Made by a program: the position numbers and the translations under genes. From Mastigamoeba balamuthi (Eukaryota > Evosea > Mastigamoebida > Mastigamoebidae), in the NCBI GenBank assembly GCA_902651635.1, contig CACRSC010000001.1, forward strand, positions 275,272-339,271: DNA of 64,000 nt, in the 5' to 3' direction. This document shows, in pieces, positions 1 to 11,082 of the stretch. How positions within the stretch are numbered: the first letter of the stretch is position 1; each line of letters starts with the position of its first letter. The notes beneath the pieces are model-generated. The model had not been told where the DNA came from, did no database searches, and saw nothing but the letters and a program-made list of their open reading frames with translations.

Positions 1-144
1 ATGCTGGAGGAGGTGGCCCAGAAGGCCAGGCTCATCACGCCCCCGACGGGCGGCGTTGGGCCCATGACGATTGCGTATCTCCTGCACAACACCCTGCACT
101 CGTACGAGCTCACACTCAAGAAGGCCACGCCGCACCAGCACTGA
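1..144 (+). CDS. Methylenetetrahydrofolate dehydrogenase/cyclohydrolase, C-terminal fragment (partial at window edge)
   Basis: Only the last 47 codons are inside the window, ending at TGA 142-144. The frame contains ITPPTGGVGPMTIAYLLHNT, which matches the conserved C-terminal signature of the FolD/MTHFD family (ITPVPGGVGPMT..LL.NT) that lines the NADP/folate pocket. The enzyme interconverts methylene-, methenyl- and formyl-tetrahydrofolate in one-carbon metabolism. The ATG at position 1 is an internal methionine, since the family is about 300 residues long and the catalytic Lys/Tyr region lies outside the window. It cannot be told from this fragment whether this is a bifunctional FolD type or a trifunctional protein, or whether it is cytosolic or mitochondrial. 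Confidence 0.8.
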   Translation: MLEEVAQKARLITPPTGGVGPMTIAYLLHNTLHSYELTLKKATPHQH

Positions 145-272
145 GAGAACAATTATAACGCCGCCATTTGCAATCAAGCGTGCTTGTATGCTGTCTTGTC
201 ATTCACTGTCGCCCATTTTGCGATGTGTTTTGGCTTCGGTTTTTTTCCCCATCAGACGAGTGGAATCCAAAA

Positions 273-345
273 AGGCCTTGCCGAGAATCGAACTCGGAAC
301 CTCCTGTTTACTAGACAGGCGCAATAACCATTATGCTACAAGGCC
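273..345 (-). tRNA. tRNA-Thr (anticodon AGU)
   Basis: On the minus strand a 73-nt cloverleaf can be folded. The acceptor stem GGCCTTG pairs with CAAGGCC. T8 and A9 follow, then a D-arm, the anticodon arm CCTGT-CTAGTAA-ACAGG with anticodon AGT, a 5-nt variable loop and the T-arm CCGAG-TTCGATT-CTCGG with the invariant TTCGA. There is no intron. The discriminator base is followed directly by a run of T residues on the minus strand (plus-strand A at 269-273), a normal RNA polymerase III terminator. A/B-box positions are the usual internal D- and T-arm segments. Confidence 0.93.
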
Positions 346-709
346 TTGCACAATTGAATTACTCTCTTGATTCCACCGCAAGCGGGAGTCGCAGTTGCTC
401 GGGGTTATGTCAGTTCAGCTTCCTTCTGCTGGAGAATACGAGTAGAATACTCGCCAGACATGAGCTCAGATGTGACGACACACCGCACGATTCTCCGTAT
501 GAGACGGTTGGTCACGCAAATCAGTTACTTGAACAAAGCTGCACCGTTGGGAAGTGCGCCCCTGAAATGTCATGGCCCCCCACACCGCTGTCTCACTCAT
601 TCCGCTGTGGCCTAACCCCGCAGCCCTCCAGTCTTGCCCGCCTCGGACGCCCGCGCAGCGCAGCGCCGCCAGCTAGTAGCACTACTGTAGGGTGACAGCT
701 CTCCGCGCA
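346..709. other. Intergenic region, nothing recognised
   Basis: No coding frame here shows family similarity or good splice boundaries. It separates the tRNA from the start of the U-box gene and probably carries that gene's promoter and 5' UTR. Confidence 0.5.
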
Positions 710-1710
710 ATGGGCTCAGTCCTGTCCGCGCTGCCGCGGGTGACGTCTGCGATGGCTGCGAGGCCGCCAGCCAAACGCCAGCGCACTGCGCGGACGGCTG
801 CGCGCGACGACCGCTGCGCCTCCGCCTCTGCGAGCGAGGTCGACAAGCGGGAGGAGGACGACGCGGACCGCGAGGGGCGGCGGCGCATCAGCAAGCCCTT
901 GCACTTCCTCGGGCGCTTCGACCAACGGATGAGCTACGAGGCAATTGAGGACCTCGGCGTCACCAGCCTCGTGCGAGCCTCCCTCCCTCCCCGCAAGACA
1001 GAAGTGGATCGTTGGGTGCTCGGCCCCCGCACTGCTTCCCGTGTTGACACTGCTGGGCAGCCCATGACAGTGGCGGCGGGCAAACTCGTCAGGCGCGAGG
1101 ACGGCGGCAACGACGTCGTCTTCGCGGACGGAGCGCAGCCGCTGGCGCTGGGGCAGCGGCACGCAGTGTTCGTCGTGTCCCCGGAGCACGAGCGCCCGCT
1201 GCGTGGCGTCTGCGGCCTCGCGGTCGCCAGCGCGTGCCCCGCCAACGCCCGCGAGCCGTCCGGCCCGGCGTTGAGGTGGCTCTTTGTCGTCGCCGGCGAC
1301 GAGGGCCCTGCGGAGATGCCTGGGGCCCCGTGGTGCTCTTCAGCCGGTGCTGGTGACCGCACCAGAGTGCTTCCCGACGCCCTCAAGGAAGTGTGTCTGG
1401 CCGCGTTCCAAATTTGCGAACGGTGCGTACGGGCTGTCAATGTTAATGATGGGAACCGTCTCCCTTCCTCTTGTTTTTGGACCAGTTCCCGGGTATGTCA
1501 AGGCAGAAGCCGCTGACCGCCATTCCTTTGCCCAGGCCAGTATGCCCTATCACCTTCACGAGGGTGACCGAGGACGTTGATGCTGTGAGTGCGCCCGACG
1601 GGCATGTCTATGAACGCTCTGCAATCGAGTCGTGGCTGGAGGTTGAGGCCGTGTCCCCTGTGACACGACAGCGGATGCTCAAGAGCGATCTGGTTCCCTA
1701 CCATCATTGA
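710..1710 (+). CDS. U-box domain protein (probable E3 ubiquitin ligase)
   Basis: Two exons, 710-1422 and 1536-1710, encode about 295 residues. The intron begins GTGCGT and ends TTTGCCCAG, and the phases match exactly. The C-terminal ~57 residues form a U-box: RPVCPITFTR, then APDGHVYERSAIESWL and SPVTRQRM. This is the standard E2-binding fold that replaces the zinc sites of a RING with salt bridges. The N-terminal part starts basic and Ala/Arg-rich (possible nuclear signal PAKRQR) and has no recognisable substrate-binding repeats. The U-box sits at the extreme C terminus. The ATG at 710 is the first in frame. An E3 function is inferred from the domain; the substrate is unknown. Confidence 0.82.
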
Positions 1711-2356
1711 CTTGCCCAGCTCCTCCACTCCTGAGTTCGTTACCGTTATCTCAGTTCCACATCTCGTCTCTACACGGCACAAACACAATTTACACGCGAT
1801 TGGAGTCTTTATTTCAGCTGAGACTGGAGTGGGATGTGAGTTGCATCGCCAGCCCACTCTGGTAACTGATTTTGTCGGGGGGCGTATCTGGTGTATGAGA
1901 TTCTTGAATCTTCACAGATAATCCAAGAAATTGTTCTCCGATGAGTGTAGAAAACCTGATCCGCTGCCCGCGTGACTGTACGGCCGTCGTTTCCGCCCCT
2001 GTATCGCAGGGCAGAGTCCCCGCCCCCATGGTCCCTTCCCTTTGCCCGTTCTCCGGAGCGCACCGCAGCCAATTTACGCCGTGTTCTGAGGCAGAAGCAG
2101 AACAACGTCTGGCTGGCGGCAGTAATGAACGGAACGTTATCCCCTCGGTGTATACCGTGGTGGGGTGGGTCCACCGTGGGTGCCCCACCGCATCTCCCCC
2201 GGCTCCCGGCGCACAGATACTCTTCAGGGAATTTTCCTGCCCCGGTGGCGCCGAACAGCAGCCCGTTCGGGGCCCAAGCGGCACAGGACTTGCAGAACTC
2301 TGTGTGTCGCAGAGAGCGAACATCGGCGGCGGCGTCAGCACAAGAGCGAGCACAAA
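1711..2356. other. Intergenic region between U-box and MFS genes
   Basis: About 645 bp with no supportable gene. Several short open frames exist on both strands but have no conserved composition. The promoter and 5' UTR of the transporter must lie in the right half. Confidence 0.5.
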
Positions 2357-4279
2357 ATGTCGGTGCTACCCCGCGCAGACCCGCCCGAAGCAGCTGAGGC
2401 CGAGGACCGCCGCGTCGAGGACGCGGCGCTGGACGAGCGCGCGGCGGACACGGCGAGCCTGGTGCCCGCCGAGGACAAGGCCGCCGCGGCCGCGGGGCCC
2501 CAGCGGTACCTCGTCGAGGTGCGCGGCGTGCGGCTCGGGTGGCCGTGGTGCGCCGTCGTGGGCTCGGTGCTGGTCATGGTGGGGCTGGGCGCGCAGCACA
2601 CGTGGGGCGCGCTGAGCCCCTTTGTGAGCAGCCCGGGCTTCATCGCGACGGCCGACAACACGCAGACCATCTGGGCCTTTGCGATGTGCGGCGCCACGAT
2701 GCCCTTCTCGATGCTGCTGGCCGCGCGCCTGCAGAGGCGCATAGGGTTCTGCCCGACGGCGCTGGTCGGCGTGGCCATCGGGACCGTGTCGCTGGCGCTG
2801 GCGGCGCTGGCGACGAACCTCGCGGTGCTGATCCTGACGTTTGGCGTCGGCCTGGGCGCGGGCATCGGCTTCGCCTACTCGAGCGCTGTCGTCGGCGCCC
2901 AGCGCTGGTACCCCAAGCGCAGGGGCCTCGTCGGCGGCATCGTCCTCAGCGCCTACGGCATCGGCGCCTTTGTCTACAACCAGATCGCCCGCGTCCTCGC
3001 CAACCCCAACAACCTCAAGGCCCGCATTCGCATTGCTCCCCCCACTCCCCCTCTTTCATCGCTCAGCTCTCTTCCCTCCTTCCTTCCCTGCTGTGTCATG
3101 CACTCGCTCGCTAAACCGGAAAACTGACCTGAACGGGATGGGATGATGGTGGTTGTTGCTCTCGGCGCTCAGACGGTGCCGCCAGCGAACTGCACGGCGT
3201 CGGAGGAGGAGGACTGGGAGGGCGCGTTCCACGACGAGATGTCGCACACGATACCGCGCACGTTCCTGGTGATGGCGGTGGTCTTCGCGACGATGGCGGG
3301 CCTCGGGTCGCTGCTGCTGCACGTGCCGCGCGAGACCCCCAAGCCGGACGCCAAGCCCGTCACGAGCCCCACGCCCAAGGACGTCGAGATGGGCTCGCTC
3401 CCCAAGGACGAGGCGCCGGTCAAGGCACGACCGCGCGCACCCTCCCCTCGCTCGGCACTGCACGCAGTTGGTGTGCTGACTGACTGACTGTGTGTGTTTG
3501 TTTTTTGCGTGCAGAGCGATGTTGCCGTCGACATCCCGACGAAGAAGATGCTCTGCACCCCGCAGTTCTGGATGCTCTACGTCGCGATGACCTCCGGCAT
3601 CACGGCGTGCGTCCTCGTCCTCGGCAGCTTCGGCGAGTTTGCCAAGAGGGACGGCACCTTTGAGAACAAGGTAACGCTGCTCTGCTCTGCCTCTGTGGCC
3701 TGTGCGGCCGGGTCCCTTCTGACACGCGCTTTGCCGTAGCCCTTTGCGCTCGTCGGCGGGCTCGCGGCGCTCTCCAACGCGGCGGGGCGTGTCATGTGGG
3801 GCATGCTGGCCGACGTCCTGGACTACAGGCGCACCTACGTCATCGATATGACGATACTATCCATCCTGATGTTCCTGTACTTTGAGACGCGCACGAGCGT
3901 CGTTGGTACGGCATTCCCCTCTACGTTCCTGCCGACTGGCGACTCACGACTCTGCCCCTCAGCGTGGGCGCTGGTCACCTGCGGCATCTACGCCTGCTAC
4001 GGAGGGTTCATGGCGATGATGCCCACGACGGTGGCGGACGCGTTTGGCACCAAGTACCAGAGCACCAACTACGCCGTCATGTCGAGCGCTCTGGGCTCCG
4101 GCTACGTGGCGCAGGCCGTGCTGCTGTCGGTGCTCATCTCGATCTTCGGGTCGTTCCGCGCGGTGTTCTGGCTCATGGGCACCATGGTGTGTGTCGCCAA
4201 CTTCCTCATGATCGCGTACAAGCCCCCTGGCCGTGGCAAGTGGTTTGCGCTCTGGCTGTCCTACAAGAGGAGGAATTGA
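2357..4279 (+). CDS. Major facilitator superfamily transporter, oxalate/formate antiporter-like (monocarboxylate type)
   Basis: Five exons: 2357-3019, 3173-3424, 3515-3670, 3740-3905 and 3963-4279, giving about 517 residues. After an acidic cytosolic N terminus of ~50 residues come TM helices with typical MFS sequence. These include GWPWCAVVGSVLVMVGLGAQ, the GIGFAYSSAVVGAQRWYPKR loop and KRRGLVGGIVLSAYGIGAF, which is characteristic of OFA/MCT-like transporters (W[FY]P.[RK]RG...G). The C-terminal half contains GRVMWGMLAD, the second MFS motif A-like loop. Helices 6 and 7 are separated by a long polar loop. It is predicted to carry small organic anions across a membrane; the substrate is not determinable. 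The first two introns appear to use GC donors (AAG|GCCCGC and AAG|GCACGA); the others are GT-AG. A polyadenylation-like AATAAA follows at about 4386. Confidence 0.85.
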
Positions 4280-4749
4280 GTTGCCTCTGCGTACACAATT
4301 CGCACTGTCCCCCCTTTCACCACCTTATGCGCTTATTCGGTTGAACGTGCGTACTTTTCTGGTGCACACAAGCAAGCCCTTCTCAATAAAGTTTTCCCCG
4401 CAGTCCAACAGCCCCCAAGTCTTATCACGGCAAGCCTGAAACACGCCAGTTCGTAAGGAGTGGACCCGATAGAACAGTAGAGGACGACAGTTGGTGAATT
4501 CGGCATTGGCCGACAGATGTACATTGTTTTCGCAGTGTTGAAGTGCGAAAGAGCAGAAGTTGTTGCGTTGCGAACAAAGGTGGGCGTGCCGTAGCCACCG
4601 CGCTTGAGTTTGGACTCGGCGGGCAAATGCCCGCTGTCGAGCCAAGCAGTCAAGCCGACGACGGCCCGGTGTACCACCTATGAGTTCTCTGAAACCAAGC
4701 TATTGAGGGGGGGTCACTCAAGCGCGACGAAGAGCTCTGCCGCTGGGCC
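4280..4749. other. Convergent intergenic region with AATAAA
   Basis: Lies between the 3' ends of two convergent genes. It contains AATAAA near 4386, a likely poly(A) signal for the transporter. No gene recognised. Confidence 0.5.
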
Positions 4750-5819
4750 TTATAGGACCAACGGCGTCTCCACGGCGAGCTCGAGCGGGAAGAACGTGTC
4801 GTAGTAGTCGAAAGCCGTGCCGTCCTTCTTGGCCTCGGCGGGCTTGTCGACCAACACGTCCAGGCTGAAGACGCCGTCCGCGAGGCCCCCGGACCCCGCG
4901 GACAGCGGCGGCGTGCTCACGACCTGCGGCACCACGGCGTCGGGGGAGCACCCCACGACGTCGTGCTCCGCGGTCGCGGGCCCCGCGCCCTGCAGCTGCT
5001 CGTCCAGCGCGCGGCTCAGCACCGACATGATCGCCGAGCTCTCGCTCTGCGTCCTGCGCCTCTTGGTCGGGTTCTCCGCCTCGGCGACCGCCTCCGCCCG
5101 GCTCCGGCGCGCGCTTCGCTCTCCGCTGCTTGCGTCGCCCGCGGCCCGCTGCGTGGCGGTCCGCGGGCGCGAAGCTTTGGCGCGTGGCGCGCACAGAGCG
5201 GGGGTGACGTCGACAGAGGAGAAGTGGGCCCGCAGGAGCTCCACGGGGAACGCCGTCGACTCGTCCGACTGCGGCACAAACGACGGCGCGTGCATCGTAC
5301 GCGCCCAGTAGCCCGCGGGCAGCCTGCGCGCCACCAGGCCGACTGCGGTGCGCGTACCACGTGCGGTTTTGCAGCAAAGAGGGCAGGCGGTTTTTAGCGA
5401 AATTTCCCAGTGCACCTTTATGTTTCCGGCTAATTCCCCGCGCGCGGAAAATAAAAGAAAAGCTCCCTCGGGCCCCGGCGTGGGCGCGGACCGCGGGGCG
5501 AGCGCGCGGAGAGGGCGGGGGGCGTCGGGGGAGGCGCGGCGGACGCACGGGAAACGAGCTGGGCGTGAACGGGGGCGTTGATCGCGCGAGCGCCGAAGAC
5601 CTCGATCATGGTGCGGTGCACCTCCTCGGGCGTCACGGGAAAACGGCGCAGGACCTGGTCGACGCACACGAGGGCGAGTCTGCCGCCGCGCGCGCGCGTC
5701 TCGTGGACGTACGCCCCGAGGCCCGACAGCGGAAACGTGGGGCCCGCGCTCGCGAGCGCGTACACGCAGACGGGGCTGTCGGTTTGCTCCAGCGTGTACT
5801 CGTACTGGGGGTGCGACAT
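4750..5819 (-). CDS. Hypothetical protein of unknown function
   Basis: Two exons on the minus strand, 5549-5819 and 4750-5342, encode about 287 residues. The intron (206 nt) has donor GTGCGT and acceptor CACCGCAG with matching phase 1. The N-terminal ~90 residues are compact and look folded, starting MSHPQYEYTLEQTDSP and containing a segment rich in Val/Leu followed by RFPVTPEEVHRTMIEVF. The middle carries a basic KRRR nuclear-localisation-like stretch, and the C terminus is acidic/hydrophobic (FDYYDTFFPLEL). I recognise no family. The FDYYDTFF tail could be a short interaction motif. Nuclear localisation is only inferred. Confidence 0.6.
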
Positions 5820-6727
5820 GGGGCGGAGAGGCAGAGGGGCGGCGGTGGTGGTGTTTTTTTTGGTTCGGGTGGTTGGGGGAGGACGGGCAAGGTGGCAGTG
5901 GAGGAATGCGGCTGCCTTCTTGTTCTCTCGCTTGTTTGGTCGTTGTGGGCGTCGTTGGGTAGATTTTCAGGCGCTTTTAAAACCGGCTTGGTGATGTCAG
6001 CAGCTTGTGATGTAACAGAGAAATTCGGCTGTTACNNNNNNNNNNNNNNNNNNNNNNNNNNNNNNNNNNNNNNNNNNNNNNNNNNNNNNNNNNNNNNNNN
6101 NNNNNNNNNNNNNNNNNNNNNNNNNNNNNNNNTGTGAGTGAGCTTAGAGTTGCTCTAATGTATGGCAGATTGTTCACGCCCAAAGTTGATTAAATAGAAT
6201 GAGCATCCAGCAGGTGGAGTGCACACCTTGCTAGGCAATCGCGATGCCCTGGGCACAGGAGAGAACATGCTGTGGCAGAAAGGACGCAACAAGCTGCGGG
6301 TCGGGGGACGTCGGCTGTGTGTGGCAGCGCACCTTGCACTGGTGACTGAAATTATGAATAACGGTTTTCTATGTGTGGGATTGTATCTTAGCATCAAGGA
6401 TTGAGCCCTGTCCAGTGGGATAGCAAACACTGCCTTCTACCCACCCCAGAGGTTTCTCTGAAAATAACATAGGATGGCCCGCTGGCCGTCACGATCTCCG
6501 GCATTCTGTGTGAAACGGAGCAGTACCGACGGGATATTCTATTGAGCAGAGAATCGCCCATTCTGAGGTCACAACAGGTGTCCACAGTGATTGTTATAGC
6601 ATTGTCCTTGTTCATGATGAGTGCATCCATGCTGGTGGATGCCATGTGCACACTTCTTCGCAGAGAGCTAAATTTGGCTGCGACATTTTCTTTGAAACGG
6701 AGTGGTACGGGCCACCGTGGGGGGGAA
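5820..6727. other. Intergenic region containing a 97-base assembly gap (N at 6036-6132)
   Basis: Positions 6036-6132 are N. The flanks, especially 6133-6700, are visibly lower in GC than the neighbouring genes and have no supportable coding frame. The gap probably marks a repeat or hard-to-sequence stretch. Confidence 0.75.
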
Positions 6728-7237
6728 ATGTCCTGCTGTGCAGCTCCTGAGCGCGCGGGCCCTGTGCGCGTGCTCGCGACCCCGCTGGTCGCCTCCGAGG
6801 GTCTCTGGGAGGACCTCGAGGACCTCCGCTTCGACGTGCTGCGCCGGCCGCTCGGCATGGCCCCCACGCGTCCGCACCCGCTCGACGTCGCCTCCTCGTT
6901 CCACGCGCTCCTCTTCGCCGACGCAGCTCTGCAGCGCGCGGCGCCCCGCAGGCTCTCGGGGGTCGCGAGCTGCCACACCGAGGGCGAGGGCGAGGGCTGC
7001 GCCCGGCTCTATCAGATGGCTGTGCGCGAGGAGCTCAGGGGCTCGGGCGCAGGAAAGAGAATCGTCGAGGCCGTCGCCGAGGAGGCGAGAAGGCGAGGGT
7101 TCCGCAGGCTGACGTGCCACGCCCGGGCAGGGGCTGTGGGGTTCTACGAGAAGTGCGGGTTCCGTGAGTACGGTCAGAGGTTCCGGGAGATCAACATGGA
7201 GCATGCGCTGATGGAACTGCATTTGGTGGACGTTTAA
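6728..7237 (+). CDS. GNAT-family N-acetyltransferase
   Basis: Single exon of 169 residues. The GNAT acetyl-CoA-binding motif A is clear: LYQMAVREELRGSGAGKRIV, containing the R/Q-x-x-G-x-G/A pyrophosphate loop (RGSGAGK). It is followed by the motif B-like stretch AVGFYEKCGFREYG with the conserved Phe-Tyr-x-x-x-Gly-Phe. These fix the family, which transfers acetyl from acetyl-CoA to an amine. The substrate cannot be assigned. The N-terminal half has an unusual RPHP segment. I chose the ATG at 6728 because upstream in-frame codons fall in AT-richer, non-coding-looking sequence. No intron is needed. Confidence 0.85.
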   Translation: MSCCAAPERAGPVRVLATPLVASEGLWEDLEDLRFDVLRRPLGMAPTRPHPLDVASSFHALLFADAALQRAAPRRLSGVASCHTEGEGEGCARLYQMAVREELRGSGAGKRIVEAVAEEARRRGFRRLTCHARAGAVGFYEKCGFREYGQRFREINMEHALMELHLVDV

Positions 7238-7457
7238 ATTACATCGCAATTGTCTATCCACAAAGTCGGTCAGAGGTACACCGAAACCGGTCACGCCGAA
7301 AACGAAACTAAAAATACTCGCGGAAACAGGTTGTTTGAGCGGTGTTCGTCTGGAACTGCTTGCGTGCTGTGGCGCGGGCGCTTGCGAAGGAGAACCAGTA
7401 CTGTTGCTTTTGTTGAACGACTCCCGGTGGGGACTCTCAACCGCACGTGGAGCGACC

Positions 7458-9881
7458 CTACAATGTTATGGACCTCTCGATAACAGAGCACATGTCGTTG
7501 TACAGCCCCACGTCTCCCCTCTCGAACTTGAAGTCGATGAAATGGGTGGTCACGTTCTGCTTGAGCTTCGTGATGACCACGACGAACTGGCATGTGGTTC
7601 CTCCTGCCGTGCGGAGAATAGCGGTGCAACAACCGGGTTGTCCGTTAAGAGACGTTAGGCGGCAACCGCGCGAATTGCGGTTAAACGGCGGAGGTGCACG
7701 AACCTTCGATCGACGAGTAGCGGGCCTTGATCCCGCTGTCACACGGATGCCAGTCGACGCCGAGGCTGTCGAAGCAGCGCTGCAGCTCGTGCTGGATCTC
7801 CTGGAGGTTCTTGGAGCTGTGGATCCCGAGGTCGATGGCTGACACCTGCTGCTTGGGCGCCGCGAAGGGAGCCTTCTGGGCCCCGGGCAGCAGGTTCGCC
7901 CAGAAGGCCCTGCGCGCGGGGCTCGTCGAGATGATCGGGGAGCACGCGCCCTGGTCTTCCAGCAGCAGTCTCTGCATTTTCACCTGCATCGGTGTAGTCG
8001 CACGAGGTCTTCCTGGGGAAGTTGGCGCCAAAGGCTGCCGCCCGGGGCTCTGCGGCCGCCCGGGGCTCGTCGGCCTCCTGGCGCGCGCCACACCCGCGTC
8101 GTCTCCTTCCGCCGGCACCGCCGGCTGGGGGAGGACGGTGCGGTGCGGCCCAATGTCCGGAGACAGCAGTGACGGCGGTGCGTACACGTGTGGCAGGCGC
8201 AGGCTCTCATCCCCCGGTGATCCCGGCAGCGAAACTGCCATCACTGGGGACGACGGCGCCGAGGTCGACGTGCTCTGCGCTTGTTCCCCCCTGCGGATGG
8301 GTGTGGTCACTACACGCTCGCATTTAAGAGGGCGCGAACTGTGGCTGCTGCGAAACGTGGGGGAGAACGGGGCGCTGCAGAGCAGCGGCGTTCAGGCTCG
8401 CTGCGCGGTCCCTGACTGCGAACGGCGATCTCTTGTGCGCCACGTCCGCAGCGGGGGCTCCTCGGCCCTCGTCTAGAACCTCTTCGGCGTCGTGCGCCTG
8501 AAATGACCGCTGTAGCAGTGACTTCTGTCTCGGTCCGATGTTGGAGCCGTGCCCGGGCGACGTCGCGCGCTTCTCGTACGCCTCCGAGGGCGGGTGAAAC
8601 TTCTGGAACTCCAGGACGCGGTAGAACGCGCGCGTCTGGTTCTTGACGGGCGTCGCGAGCAGCTCCATTAGCTCGCTCCTGGTCCCCATGCCCAGGGACT
8701 CGAGCGTCGCAAGCACCTCGTCGTCCGGCACAGTGATGGGCCCCGACTGGCGAGGTCACGGTGTCAGGGTACCGGGAGAGAGCGAGAAGAGAAGCCAATC
8801 GAGGCCATACGGTGTCGGTGAGGACTGTGCAGATGGGGTACATGCCGGCGCACTGGTTCGAGTTGAACCAGTGGTGCTGCTTGATGTCGGCGATGGTGAT
8901 GCGCTTCTCGGGGTTGACGACGAGCATGCGCGTGATGAGGTCGCGTATGTCCCTGTGCAGGAACGGCGGCATGCTGTAGACGCCCTCCTTCACCTTCTTC
9001 AGCAGCACGCGGATGTTGTCGTCGTCAAACGGCAGCTTGCCCGTCACCAGCGCGTACAGAATCACCCCGCAGCTCCACACGTCCGAGATCCTCCCGTCGT
9101 ACTTGACGCCCTGCAGTATCTCCGTGTCAGCGACAGGGCTGCTGCTGCATCCCCTCCCTCTTCCCCCCACCAGCTCTCTCCAACGAACCGAGACGACCTC
9201 AGGGCTCGCGTAATGCGGCGACCCACAGCTGGTAGCCAGCAGCTGATCCGACCTGCACACCGCGGCCATACCGAAGTCTCCGAGCTTCAGCCTGCGGTCG
9301 CTGTCGAGCCTGCGAGAGGAGGGGCGAAAGGGGTGTTGGCCAGAATCGCACTAATCCCAGAAGACCCACGCCCGAGCTGAGCACGCACAGGAGGTTCTCC
9401 GGCTTGAGGTCCCTGTGGCAGACGTGCTGGCTGTGGCAGTAGTCGACGCCGTGTATCATCATCTGGAAGAACCTGAGCGCCTCGGCCGTGTCGAGCGTGC
9501 CGCGCTGCAGCAGGTAGTCGAACAGCTCGCCGCCCTCGACGTACTCGAGCACGAGGAACAGGTACTTGCTCGTCTCGTAGACGTCGTACAGCTTCAGCAC
9601 GTTGGGGTGGTCGACTATCTTCAGCACAGCGATCTCGCGCTCGACCTTGCGCTGCAGGCTCGGCTTGGCCGCCAGCATCTCCTTCTTGATGATCTTGATC
9701 GCCACGCGGAACCCCGTGTCCTTGTGGAACGCCAGCTTCACCTTCCCTGCGGCCCGCACGCCGCTCAGGGCGCCGCTCTCCTGGAGGGGAGGGGGATGGG
9801 AGTTGACGTGCCTGTGGCGCCCTCGCCCAGCGTTTTGCCGAGGATGAACGGGCCGACGCTGTGGAGTTCCGCGGTCGCCAT
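7458..9881 (-). CDS. SAD/BRSK-like protein kinase of the CAMK/AMPK group with UBA-like and KA1 domains
   Basis: Seven exons (minus): 9812-9881, 9389-9746, 9189-9309, 8811-9110, 8508-8746, 7704-8290 and 7458-7603, about 606 residues in frame throughout. Kinase motifs are complete: glycine loop [18 protein letters not shown] lysine, [28 protein letters not shown] activation loop (with a T residue three before CGS, the LKB1-type site) and [19 protein letters not shown]. After the kinase comes a UBA-like helix bundle ([12 protein letters not shown]). A disordered Ser/Pro-rich linker follows, then a C-terminal KA1 domain ([16 protein letters not shown] joined across the last intron to [20 protein letters not shown]). 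KA1 binds acidic lipids and autoinhibits MARK/BRSK kinases. The final exon lies beyond an in-frame stop and is easily missed. The first intron needs a GC donor (CAG|GCACGT). The junction 8291/8507 is the least certain. Confidence 0.88.
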
Positions 9882-9976
9882 TTGCGGGGGCCCTCGGAGA
9901 TGGACGGAGACGAAGGTGCCGCGGGCGGTTGCCGAGCTCACCTTGCAGTTGGCGGCGCAGACAGTGCTCGCGCCGG
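9882..9976. promoter_or_regulatory. Compact divergent promoter between kinase and zinc-finger genes
   Basis: Only 95 bp separate the start codons of two genes transcribed away from each other (kinase ATG at 9881 on minus, zinc-finger ATG at 9977 on plus). Any core promoter elements and both 5' leaders must overlap here or lie inside the neighbouring coding/intron sequence. No classic TATA box is visible. A GTGAGC donor-like site on the minus strand raises the possibility of a 5' UTR intron for the kinase. Confidence 0.45.
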
Positions 9977-10889
9977 ATGGTCGCGGCCGCGAATGCAAGA
10001 ACGCCGCGGGGTTGGCCCCACTCACTGCTTTTAATAGCCAAAAACCCTCGGAGATTACGCGGAGGCCGTGGGGCTCCAAGAGATTCTTCCACACCACGCG
10101 AAAAATCTTCCACACTTCTCTCTCGCCTCCACTCAAAAAAGCCGTGTAAGCCCACAGTGCCCCACGCAAACGGCATCTCCCTCTCGAGCATCTCCGCGCC
10201 CAGCCCTCACGCGCTGCGAGTGGGAGGGGTGCGGCGCTTCCTTCGCCTCGGCTGAGGCGCTGCACGACCACCTGACGCTCGCCCACACCTCCCGCCCTCC
10301 CTGGCGCTGCGAGTGGGAGGGCTGCCGCCTGTCCTGCCGCCGCTGGCCCTACCGCAGCGACCTCGTGCGCCACCTCGCGTCCCACACGCCGGGCCACCGG
10401 CCATACGCCTGCGACAAGTGCCCATTCCGCTGCTCGCTGTCGTGGCGGCTCAGCGCGCACGTCCGCTCGCGCCACTCGGCCGCCGCGACTGCCGAAGAGG
10501 CCGCGGCCGTCGTGCTGGGCACGGCGCGCGACGCCACGGGCACCAGCGCGCTGATGGACGCTGTGGACACGTGGGCGGCGTCCCCGAGGGCCCCGATCGC
10601 TGTCCCCGTCGCTGTCGAGGGCGACGCGGACGAGCGACAGGTCGTGGCGGCGCCAGGGGCCCTCGTGAGCGACGTGGTCGAGCTCATCACGCGCGAGCTG
10701 CTGCCCCAGGGGTCGCGGGTTGCGCGCATCGAGCGCGTGCTGGAGGGCGGCCACAAGGAGGCCGTCGACACGAGCAAGTACACCTGTGAGTTCTCGAGCA
10801 CGTTTGGCGGGTGTCCCGTGTTCGTGGTGCCGTCGGCCGCCCAGAAGCCCGAGTCCCCTGTTCTGCACGGCCACGGCCAGCTGCAGTAG
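9977..10889 (+). CDS. C2H2 zinc-finger protein with three fingers
   Basis: Two exons, 9977-10145 and 10204-10889, encode about 284 residues. The intron has a strong GTAAGC donor and a CGCCCAG acceptor, with matching phase 1. The fingers are [34 protein letters not shown]...H and [19 protein letters not shown]. Paired C-x4-C and C-x2-C spacings resemble GLI/Zic/PRDM-type DNA-binding fingers. The first two fingers share a CEWEGC start, suggesting internal duplication. The C-terminal ~130 residues contain [16 protein letters not shown] and have no match I can name. No in-frame ATG precedes the fingers within exon 2, so the upstream exon is required. Probable nuclear DNA-binding regulator. Confidence 0.75.
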
Positions 10890-11082
10890 AGACCACCCAA
10901 CTTGTTGTGGGGTCAGTTCCTTTTTTATTGCCACCTTGTTCCATCCGTCCGCTGCGGCTCCTACGTTATTGCAAAACACGTCCTGACAAGTCTCTGTTCC
11001 CTCCTGTACACAATGCAACTTCTCTTTCTTCCCTGGGTTGTCTGACGGGAGCGTTCTCCGGTGTCCCTTCTGCCGTGAGGGT

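Noticed and set aside
10068-10203. Zinc-finger gene starting at a GTG at 10068
   Set aside because: No ATG in that frame; an exon at 9977-10145 with GTAAGC donor supplies a normal start.
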